Source: a virus
Length of the DNA: 28,605 bases
Virus record (IMG/VR): IMGVR_UViG_3300030331_005795
Coordinates: 1 to 28,605 of that record
Direction: 5' to 3' (one strand)
Below, piece after piece: positions 9,332-19,000 of the stretch. Both the position numbers and the translations under genes were made by a program. Within the stretch, counting starts at the first letter, position 1. Each line of letters opens with the position of its first letter. The notes under the pieces are model-generated. The model saw nothing but the letters and a program-made list of their open reading frames with translations, was not told the origin of the DNA and did not search any database.

Positions 9332-10885
9332 TTATTCTTCTACTCTAAATTTAAAGTCTTCCTGTTGTTCTATCCATGAATTTAATCTTTCATCATAAAA
9401 TGCAAATTTAAATTTATATTCATAATTTGGCTCAAGAAGCTTCATATCAAAATCAAAATAGTTTCCATTTACGTCGTATGATAAAATTGTATGGTTATCA
9501 GAACCAGTTCCATAATTTACTACATCAAGATTGTCTAATGTTCTAATAACTCTATATGAAGCGCTTTGAATACTCGTAGTTTCTATAACGCTAGTAGATT
9601 TAGTAAAAATAGTTGGGCTCCAGTGTCTTGGCCTGACATATAAATTGAACCTTTCAAATTGATCTTGACGATAAGAATTTTTAAGATTTGTAATTTTTAT
9701 GACGTATGATTCACTCTCTTCACTTGTTGCAGCAGTATAAACTTGTGGTGTAATTGAACCAGTAAAATATTGTTGAGAAGCAGTGGTTGCATCTGAAACT
9801 GAATTAGAACCAGAAAACCAAACATCGTACAAAGGTGTTGTTGATGACGATGCAATCCCAACTGAGCAAGAATAGATACCAGTTGATACATAACCACCTG
9901 TTAACGCTGCTTTGCCGTCGTAAAGTGTTAGTGCTGAACCGGAGGGTCCTGTATTGTCTGATGAGCCTGAGAAGACACTAACCAAAACCTCTCCTGTTCC
10001 AATCGCTGGTATGTTGGTTAATTTGCCTCGTATGAAATTATAAATATATAATGTATTTAAATTATCTGCTGCCGGCGCAAGTGAACTACTAAAGTAAAAA
10101 TTAGCACGGGTATCTCTTACGCTATCATCCCAGCGCGCTTCAATTACAGGCTTCTTAAAATAATATTGAGTGCCACGAGCAAAAAATCTTTTTGTAAAGT
10201 ATGATTTAGTAGCTCCATTTGGATTATGTAACACGCTTCCAGAGCGTTGGCCACTTGAACTTGAGAAAAAACCCTCAAAACTAGATGATAGAAAAACTCC
10301 TACACCATAGTTCTGAGTATCCCCAGCAATCCAGCTTTCTACAAGCGGCGTTATATTAACTTCTAAATCTTCAATGCCTGATTCAAAGTTTTGTTCATAG
10401 ATTAAGTTTGCTGTTGACGTTAGATAGTCGCCCCCTGGGCTTGTCCACGGTGATGAATTAGAAGCAGACATCCAGTTTGAGCCAACATTTCCTTTTGTTA
10501 AGTCCTTATATCCCTCAAGATCAAGACCAGTTCCTTCTTGCCATGATTGTGAAACTGGATATACAACTAACTTAAAATCTTTTGGTACTGTTTTACTGTG
10601 TGCGGCGTTGAATAACCTAAGATAAAATTTTACACTACCGCTAGCAGGGACAGTTCCAGCTGTTCTATCGTTGGAAATACTTGTAATAGGAAATTGAATT
10701 AGTATTCTTGAAAGCTCTTGAGACGCCGGTGCTGCAGAGCTAGAAATAGATTCTCGTCCATAAATTGAATACGTTTCAATTACATCAGCTAATCCTGAGT
10801 TTGAGCCTGTACCTCTGGTATTAAAACCTGCTTGGAAAGCATTTACTATTGTATTATCAGCAGATGCAGTATATCTTGTAAGCAT
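9332..10885 (-). CDS. Tail or baseplate protein with DNRLRE-like domain
   Basis: This 517-residue protein carries, at about residues 34-200, a pattern like the DNRLRE (disaggregatase-related) beta-sandwich. It begins DVIETYSIYGRES, continues with RILIQFPI, SVKFYLRLFN and SQSWQEGTG, and ends with VNITPLVESWIAG followed by NYGVGVFLS. DNRLRE domains occur in surface and carbohydrate-active proteins and are thought to bind or present to polysaccharides. The remainder is beta-rich and Ser/Thr-rich, with no transmembrane segment or signal peptide. Its ATG overlaps the gp6 stop codon as TAATG, so translation is probably coupled to gp6. The giant LamG gene begins 33 bases downstream. Position and composition suggest a baseplate-attached adsorption protein. 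The domain assignment is by pattern only. Confidence 0.75.
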   Translation of the reverse strand: MLTRYTASADNTIVNAFQAGFNTRGTGSNSGLADVIETYSIYGRESISSSAAPASQELSRILIQFPITSISNDRTAGTVPASGSVKFYLRLFNAAHSKTVPKDFKLVVYPVSQSWQEGTGLDLEGYKDLTKGNVGSNWMSASNSSPWTSPGGDYLTSTANLIYEQNFESGIEDLEVNITPLVESWIAGDTQNYGVGVFLSSSFEGFFSSSSGQRSGSVLHNPNGATKSYFTKRFFARGTQYYFKKPVIEARWDDSVRDTRANFYFSSSLAPAADNLNTLYIYNFIRGKLTNIPAIGTGEVLVSVFSGSSDNTGPSGSALTLYDGKAALTGGYVSTGIYSCSVGIASSSTTPLYDVWFSGSNSVSDATTASQQYFTGSITPQVYTAATSEESESYVIKITNLKNSYRQDQFERFNLYVRPRHWSPTIFTKSTSVIETTSIQSASYRVIRTLDNLDVVNYGTGSDNHTILSYDVNGNYFDFDMKLLEPNYEYKFKFAFYDERLNSWIEQQEDFKFRVEE

Positions 10886-12684
10886 TATCTAATTTTTCCT
10901 TTAATATCAGTATCAGGAAACTTAATTTCAAAAATTCCATTTGCGGGACATATAAGGTGACTACCATCCGGTGATAAATTAGAATTTATATCTAATTTAA
11001 TATTTGAATACTGTCCGCTAGTTTTGTTAACAATTTTGACTTTTAAAACATCTAAAATATTATTAGCTTTTTTAAGTTCTGAATAAATATCGCTGATAAA
11101 AAATGGTTCTCCTATAAAAAATCCATCTGAAAATTTGTTTTTAATAATATTAATTGCACTATTAATAATTTCTGCATTGTTTGAACTGCTTACAGGCTTT
11201 ACAACAAATTCAATTCCTAAATTTATTATGTACGCGTCTAAAATATCAACAGTGTCATTTATCATTCTATAATGATTTAACCAAGTTTTTAAATTATTTT
11301 TAATTGTAATATTCGTAGTCGCAAGTTTTCCTTGAGAGTCTTCTGAGATACAATAAATGTTAAGATTTCTTTTCAATGAGTCAGGGTCTTTTTGTGTTGA
11401 TACTCTTTTAATTGACCCAAATTTGCCTGGCATTTGATATGCTAGAGCTTCATAATCAGCTTGTGTGACAGCGCGGTTTTGAGTTGGAAATGTATCGAAT
11501 ATTCTTCTTTTGAGTTCTGCTGATGAAATATTAGAATTGTCACCTGTTATTGGTGACTCATTTTGTACTTCTAATGAGTCCCTAACGGAAGATAATAATG
11601 TAGGACTTAAACTAGTTTCATCATTAAATGCCATAACAGAAGACACAACAGTATCTAATTGATTTACAGCAATGTTTGAATTAAATGGATTAGTAGCTCT
11701 GTATGTTATAATCAATGTTGTATTTGTTGGTACGGTTCCAAAATTTGAATTTTTAGAAATTCTTGTTGGATCAAAAGTGGTATCAGTTACATATGATTTA
11801 CCAAAGACATCCACAGCTACTTGTTGAGGGTTTGCAATCACATTGCTCTCAGACTCATCCCCACTACCGAATTGTAGTATTACTCCTGACGTATTTTTTT
11901 CAACTGTAAATTTTCTAGACACGATCATAGGTTTCATGATTGAGGGGACATTGTCATTTTTATAATTTGAATTAGCTATTTCTTTAAATATAATATCTTG
12001 TGACAAATAATCTACCTCAAAATATTCATTCCCATCAGAATCAAAAACAGAAATAATTTCAGATGAGTTATCAATATCAAGTGTGACTCTTTTAAATCTT
12101 TCGTAACCACCAACAACTACTTCTTTTTGTGCAAATCTTCCAGACACAACATTTCCATAAGCTTTTACTGCGTAATGGGTTGGGGCGCCGGTTGTGTTAT
12201 TAACCCTTGCAACAACCACTTCATTTCCAGAGTCAGCAAAGTTTATATTTTGCGTAAGCACAAAAGCCGCTCCAGCGGTTGAAGAGCCAAAGCTAGTACC
12301 TCTTTTTACTATAGGCATATATCTATCGTCAGGACCCATACCACTTGTAGTAGCCGGCACCAAAACATAAAGGGCAGCAACTCCAAATGTAGAGGGTCTT
12401 CCTGGATTTTTATATCCTAAAGCTCGGCCGTGCCTAATAATATTTCTTGTTTCAAAAGCAGTATCAAGAAATGATTCATTAATGTTGAAATCAATCTGCA
12501 GTGCCATTTGGTCTGCAACATATGCTACTGCATCAATCATCATTGATCCAAAAGAAGCTTCGCTAAAATCTTGGAAAGTGTCTGGGTAGAATCTTTCTGT
12601 TAATTCTAACAAGTCACTACGAATTGAAGAAAATTCTCTGTTTGTATAATTTATTGGAAGGGTTTTCTTTTGATCTTTAGGCAT
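10885..12684 (-). CDS. gp6: Baseplate wedge protein gp6-like (baseplate J family)
   Basis: This 599-residue protein resembles T4 gp6 (about 660 residues), which dimerises to form the ring of the baseplate wedges around the hub. The N-terminal region, residues about 12-95, has the pattern seen in T4-like gp6 of marine phages: NYTNREFSSIRSDLLEL, SFGSMMIDAVAYVADQMALQ, then ETRNIIRHGRALGYKNPG. The C-terminal half contains a segment near ELKRRIFDTFPTQNRAVT and TQADYEALA that is typical of baseplate J proteins. It lies directly downstream of gp25, its expected wedge partner. The ATG has an AAGGAAC ribosome site 7 bases upstream, and the stop overlaps the next start. It looks full length and intact. 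Confidence 0.9.
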   Translation of the reverse strand: MPKDQKKTLPINYTNREFSSIRSDLLELTERFYPDTFQDFSEASFGSMMIDAVAYVADQMALQIDFNINESFLDTAFETRNIIRHGRALGYKNPGRPSTFGVAALYVLVPATTSGMGPDDRYMPIVKRGTSFGSSTAGAAFVLTQNINFADSGNEVVVARVNNTTGAPTHYAVKAYGNVVSGRFAQKEVVVGGYERFKRVTLDIDNSSEIISVFDSDGNEYFEVDYLSQDIIFKEIANSNYKNDNVPSIMKPMIVSRKFTVEKNTSGVILQFGSGDESESNVIANPQQVAVDVFGKSYVTDTTFDPTRISKNSNFGTVPTNTTLIITYRATNPFNSNIAVNQLDTVVSSVMAFNDETSLSPTLLSSVRDSLEVQNESPITGDNSNISSAELKRRIFDTFPTQNRAVTQADYEALAYQMPGKFGSIKRVSTQKDPDSLKRNLNIYCISEDSQGKLATTNITIKNNLKTWLNHYRMINDTVDILDAYIINLGIEFVVKPVSSSNNAEIINSAINIIKNKFSDGFFIGEPFFISDIYSELKKANNILDVLKVKIVNKTSGQYSNIKLDINSNLSPDGSHLICPANGIFEIKFPDTDIKGKIR

Positions 12685-12699
12685 TTATTGTTCCTTTTA

Positions 12700-13068
12700 C
12701 TAAATAGTAAATTCTAACAAATCATTAAGTCCAGCATTTGGTAATTTATAATAAACTTGAAATGATAATGTATTTGTGTCTGGATCGGAATTTAAAAATA
12801 GTATATTAGTTATTGTAACAGCAGGCAAATAAATGGAGACTTGCTTGTAAATGGCGTCGTAAATTTCAGCTTGGACGCCTTCAGAAAAATTAGAAAATAA
12901 AAACCTTCTTATTCCAACACCAAACTCTGGATCCATTATTCTTTCACCAGGATTTGTTAAAATAATAGTCTTTAAATTTTGTTTTACAGTCTCTTTAATA
13001 GTTTTAAGCATTTCAAAACCATCATTGCTACTTCTAAGTAATGGTAGTGCTACTCCGATAGAAGACAT
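12700..13068 (-). CDS. gp25: Baseplate wedge protein gp25-like
   Basis: This 122-residue protein matches the GPW/gp25 family in length and motif. Residues 39-50 read NPGERIMDPEFG, the conserved family core that contacts the baseplate wedge. The flanking helix, residues about 15-35, and the C-terminal beta strands FQVYYKLPN and LLEFTI also fit. In T4, gp25 joins gp6 and gp53 in the wedge core next to the sheath initiator, and it is conserved across contractile injection systems. The gene lies between a very large structural gene and gp6. A GAGGT ribosome site sits 6-7 bases before the ATG. A TATAATTA box in the short gap upstream may be a late promoter element. Confidence 0.93.
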   Translation of the reverse strand: MSSIGVALPLLRSSNDGFEMLKTIKETVKQNLKTIILTNPGERIMDPEFGVGIRRFLFSNFSEGVQAEIYDAIYKQVSIYLPAVTITNILFLNSDPDTNTLSFQVYYKLPNAGLNDLLEFTI

Positions 13069-13091
13069 AAGTTTACCTCACTATAATTATA
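13069..13091 (-). promoter_or_regulatory. Candidate late-promoter box before gp25
   Basis: The 23-base gap contains the palindrome TATAATTATA, reading on the minus strand as TAGTATAATTATAG. TATAATTA differs from the T4 late -10 element TATAAATA at one base. A gp55-like sigma factor that would read such an element is encoded 9 kb upstream. The box ends about 14 bases before the start codon, next to a GAGGT ribosome site. In AT-rich DNA such a match can arise by chance. Confidence 0.3.
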
Positions 13092-16000
13092 CTAATCATC
13101 ATTTTTATTACACAATTTACCTTTAGCGTTAAATGGCGTAGATTTAAGTCTTCTGCCGCCACCTAAGCCGCCACCAGGTGGTAAAGAGATAGCTGCCTTA
13201 AGGTTTTGTATAAATAATTTACCACCATTGCCAGGTTTAGTAAGTTCTCCAACTGCGCTGTCAAAATCTCTATTGTTGTATAATGGTTTAAAAAGTTTTT
13301 TAATTCTAGTTCTAGAATTTCTAAGTAGTACTTTATCCCACTCATCCCATGTTCTATAAAATGGTGTAAAACTAGCAGGGAAACTATTTCTATCACTATA
13401 ATGTTCCCATCCTTCAGCTTTTTGTATTTCAATATATTGGCCGGTTTCTTCGTTAATGTTAATTTTCATTCCTGGCTTTTTATCATAGTTGCCATCTTTG
13501 TCGCCTTTGCTGGCAGTAATTTGCCCAATTGAAGATAACATACCTTGATCATTATATATCGCTATAAGAGAGGTAAGCTTACTCAGTGGGAATACATAAC
13601 TCATCAAAATTTTGAATTTTTCATCATCTTTTAGCATGTTAACTAAGCATAATAAAAGTTTTGAATTTGCTTCAAGGGGTGGTATTTGTGTGCATTTTAA
13701 ATCAAGTGCATCTAATTCTGCGTTTGTGACTTCTATAACCTCTCCATCATGATTTATAAACGATAATTGTAAACCATAGCGTACCCCAAGTTTGCCTGAT
13801 AAGCCTATAATTCTGTCATCTTCATCGCGTTCAAGTTTTAAAGTCCCTGGGTAAACATCAGAAATATTTTTCGAATCATCATGCTCTTTAACGATTGCAA
13901 TAGCGTCATTTGGTGACATTTTGTTACCATTAATTGAAATATACTTTTGTATCACAAAAGGCTTTGTGCGATTTGAAACTATAGATGTGCCAAAAGGATC
14001 AATATCGCCTATTGGGACAATTATTTTGTTAGCAAAAACTGTAAGTTCTTCGTGAGATTCATCATTGTGGTGCTCGCCTACCATATAAATATTAATACCA
14101 TCTTCATTTTCATGAATATGATAATATCCAACATATGGCGTGCCATCTGGTAATGCAAGTTCTGTGCCGTCTGTATATTTAGAGCCACCCGAGGAAGTTC
14201 CAATTTCCATAACTTCTTCTTTAATTTCTTTATCTAAATCAAGATTAGCTCCACCTTGGGAATGAAACTTAAGAGTATATAACAGTAAGTCATTGTATTG
14301 TGGTGACAGGCCAACAGATGAACAGTTATCGTTAAACTTTGTAGCCATTGCATTGAGTTCTTGCACAATAAATTCTTTTAAAACTAATTTGGCATCCTCT
14401 TCAGTTGATTGTACTGCTTCTAAATTTCTTTCGTAGCGCCAACCTTTTAATGTTTGAAAGGGAAACTCTTGGGCTCGGTCTAATTCCCTGTTTGTTTTTA
14501 AATTTGAGCGAGATGGATATTTATAGTTTTCTTGAGCGTCATTCAATCTAAACATTGCTAATTGTACTGCCTCTGGTGGATCTATTTTACCTTCCGCAAC
14601 CAATCTTGAATAAGTTTGCACTGATTGTTCTAAGAAAGAATACCAAAATTCTTCATCTTTAAAAGGATTAAAAAATTCAGCAAATCCTCCTTGCGCATCC
14701 TTAAAATCTTTTTCCATTACTTCCACTATGTAAGCAGCAAAAATTGAACTATAATTTTCTTTAACACCAGCATTGAATGTTACAAAAGTTGGCATGCATT
14801 TAACATAATAAACTGATGCATATATTCTACATGCTGCGGTTATTAAACCTTGAATAGTAGCTTTTGATTGTCGGTTTAAAATGCGATCATATGGCTTTTC
14901 AACAACACAGTCTGGGTCTCCTTTAAGTCTTTGATCCTCTGGCATATTAGCTAATGATTTTTGAACATTTGTTTGTATTTCCCCGAAATCAACCAAATCG
15001 CTTAGTTGCGGTTTGCAAGGGCCAATTTCTGGAAACATAACGTCAACCATACCAAGCCATCCAGTATTTTTTACCGGCTTGACATAGACTTTGGGCCTAG
15101 CGTAAGAACCACCGTATACCATAGGATCTAAATAAAATACTCGGTTTGGTCTATCATAATCGGTGCCAAAATCGGACTTATTGTTTTGTTTATATTTCAT
15201 ATAACTAATACCAAGAATCATATCGTCATTACTAATTTTCCGATCGCCTTCTCTATCACCATCAGCATTAAAATCTGGCACTCTTGCTTTACCATACGCA
15301 GTGCCAGCGTCTGAAAGGGTTGTACCACCTTTAACAACATATATCATATCTTCTTCAGTTATATCATCAATACCGGCGCCATAACTCCATTTAACATCAT
15401 CAAGATTACCAGCAACTAAAGTCATCATTTGCTTCATAATTTCATTTAGAAATGAATCATGGTATTCTTTTAACTGCGACGTTGGAGACTTGCCTAACAA
15501 GTCTGCAAGCATATTAACTTGTGGAATAAATTTAGTTTTTTGAGTTCTAGATAAAGCAAAGCTAGGATAATTTTCTAAATTAATATTATCTAATGTATTG
15601 TCCACTGACAAAAATTCATATTTTCTTTCTCTTATAGCGTCGTTTTCACTTACAGCTTGGGCATTAGCAACATATGTTGAAGATTGAACTTCAGACGGCG
15701 GGTCAAACGCCTTATGTATAATTGCAACTCTTGCATTATCGTCAGGTCTATTAATATATATTTTTTCATCGCTATCAGTGTCAAGCATTTCAATATCAGA
15801 TAACCACATTTTTACTTCAAATCCAAAATCGTAAGGGGGCGGAGTAACTCCCGGTGGTGCACTTTTACCATTTCTATTATCTTGATAGGAAAGCTTTATG
15901 TCTGCTTTGTCTTTTCTAGGAGCTTTTTTAATTACAACTCTTTCATTGTTCATTTGAACAGAGAACTTAGTATTGTAACCAAAATCTGGTAGTGCTAATA

Positions 16001-19000
16001 AATTAATATTAAGTGTTCCAAATAATCCTTCAAAACCTAAATCTTCAAATGATCTGAAAAGTTTTTTTCCTTTTCTTATATTTGACTCGCTGTTATCGCT
16101 ATCAAAGCTTATATTTTCAGCTTGCGACAATATTTGACTTCTCAAGTGCTCTCCGACATACGCAGGAAACTGACCAAATTGTCTTTCAATATCAACTCCG
16201 TCATAGTTTTGATCACCGTCGAGGCCAAAAAGACTTCCAAGATCTGATGAATAACCTTTAGTTGCATAATCAACATACCGTTCTTTATTTGCCGAAAGGC
16301 GCCTGTGGGTACTAAGAGCACGACCATGGGTATCGGAAAGAATCATGTTAATGAGTCCCCAATCGTCATTACCTGCGAATAAGCCACCATTGCCAAGCAT
16401 ATCCTTAGAATATGCAATTTGTAATTGTTCCAGTTGCCCACCTATTAAATTGTTTGTTAGTTTGCTATCAATTTCGTTTTCAAATGGCACAATACCGTCA
16501 TCACAGCCCGGTGTTGAAACAATTGGTGGTAGTGCCGCGGCTACTGCGGCTCCGATGCCGCTTTGCGATAAATCAGTTAATTCTTCTAAATCTTCTAATA
16601 AATCAGACTGTAATTGGTCAAACATAGTTTCACAATCTTCCGGTGTACACTTCCCTTCAAGTAATAAGCACCTTCTATCTAACCAACGATCAAGATCCTC
16701 TGGTGTTGCACAAAGAGATGGATTTGCTGGAAACAAATCGTTTTCTGGTATGTTATTAAGAAAATCTCTCATTGAGTCTCTAACGGGCGCTGGCATAAGC
16801 TTGCCAATATTGCTAAATAAATCAGCAATGTCTTGCTTGGTAGGAAAAGCATCTAAAAATTCTGGGTATTGATTCACAAGTATATTCATTGCTGTGTCAT
16901 TAAAAGCTTGTGACGCGTTTCCATCGGCAGCCTCAAACATTTCACGACGGCTCGTTGAGTTTGCAAGATCTTCACAAAATTGTCTTATCTTTTCTCTATC
17001 AGATAGCGCGGCGCCGCCAACACCGAATTTCTCAAACATTTCAGCAATTGTTGCATCAACTTGTTCATCTGATGCATCTGGGCCGCAGATTGATTCTCTA
17101 ATTATATTTCCAAAAGTGTCTCTACCAGATAACAAATCAGGCAAGGATGCAACCACATCACCAACAGTGCCAAGAGCTTTGCAGATAGCATCACCCAGCA
17201 ACTCACAAACCTTAATTAAAATTCTAAATAATATTTTTAGCAACACTTGTTGTATTGCAATTATAATTGCATTGTATATCTCATTTAATATGTCAGCTAA
17301 AGATGGAACCCAACCAAATGGATTTTGCAACATAGGTAATTGAATTTCTTGAATATTTCTACAAAATGGCAAATCAACACTATTCAAAAAATCTGCAAAA
17401 TTTGGATCAAATGTTGGTGGCGCCGGACAATCAAATATAGCAATAATTTTAGCAATAATTTCTGCACCGGGGTATTTGTTTAATTCGTCTACTAAAGATA
17501 ACAAATCATTGGAATAAACTTCAATAAGCGCAATTATGTATGCATCCATAACTGAATCTGGATTTATGCCAAAGTTTTCTGTATTAGACTGCGAACTTCT
17601 TGCATCATCTAATTTCTGTATCAGTGTACGATTATTTCTTTGTGCATATGGATCGCTTAATGAAATTTGCCTAACTTCATTATCATAGTTACCATAACTT
17701 TTATTTGCTTGCTCTCTTTCTAAAAGTTTTTCATCTTCCCAAGGTTTTTTAATTTCAATTTTACCAAATAATCTTAAATTATCATCAGCTCTTTCAACAT
17801 CATCAAGTCTTCTATCTGATGGGGCTGGAGGCTCCGACATTTTTTTCTTAACAAGGGCGTCCAGTTCTCGTTGCTTGTTAGCGGGAAGACCAATGAATAA
17901 ATCGCCCCAGTTGTTTAATGGCAATGCTTTTAATGCAGACTGTAAAGCAACTTTGAGTGCTTGTTCAAGTGATAACCCCTTGAATAAACATTGAATTGCA
18001 TCCATCATTAGATCTAGCAAACCACACAATTTTAATCTGCCTAACCCATCGCGATAAAGGGTTCTCATTATTTCATCTGTTGATGTTCCTAACGGTAATG
18101 AAGAACCTAATAATGTTGCGCACATCTGAATAAAAACCTGATCGCTATCTTCTAATTGCTCAAATGCTTGTGAGGTGGCCATTGCGGCAATTGATTTAGT
18201 CTCACCAGTTTTTGGGTCTTTTAGTTCATTAAACTTTACACGTCTTTTACCATTTTTAGTAGTCTTGTGTATAATACCCAATTGTTCAAGTTCAGTATTA
18301 ATTGCCCCTTGAGAACGCTTACAAACATTTTTGTGAAATTGATAAGCGATAGCGTCACCAATACTAAAAATGTCATCAATTATGTCTTGTCCTAATTGTT
18401 TGCCCTCTTCAAGAAGCGCATCACCTACACAGCTTAAAGCATGTTTAGTATTGCTACCATCAAGTTGAGGTGTTGGATATTTTTCTGCTGTTGAAACTTT
18501 TGGATACGTAAACTTTTCTACAAACTCAAGCCACGGTCTTTCTACTCTAGCGCTTAAAAAAGAGTCAATTTCATCTAGTTTGGCAAAATATGCTAAGGCT
18601 GTGGGATCTTTATAGGCTGTTTTTGAATTAAGAGAATTTAGTCTTGAGCCACTAAAGACAATTGGTTTTTCTCCGCAGCCTACTGTATAAATTGTAAGCT
18701 TATTAAGTTTATAATCATGACTAAAGCTCATTTCAAACTTAGTAACATTGTTATTATCAAACAAATATTTAAAATCACCGATGCCGGCTAAATATAAATT
18801 ATATCCTCTATCATTTAAAAAGTTATCTAAATCTTTTAAAACATCTGCGGTTCTTGAAGAGCCTACAAAAAAGCCTGCGTCACCATATCTGTCAAATTTG
18901 TTGTGTGTGAATACAGTGCCATCGTCAAAATATAAATTGCCACCTTCAATGCCAGTAAAAACACGGTAATATCTTCCGTAAAGATTCATAGCCTTTCTTA

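Noticed and set aside
14518-14525. A perfect TATAAATA on the minus strand, matching the T4 late promoter
   Set aside because: It lies inside the coding sequence of the 2158-aa gene, where it encodes YKY, with no gene start nearby; chance is likely in AT-rich DNA.
16345-16872. A 175-codon open frame on the plus strand
   Set aside because: It lies wholly antisense to the 2158-aa gene, has biased shadow composition (Ser/Leu/Pro), no ribosome site and no recognisable motif.
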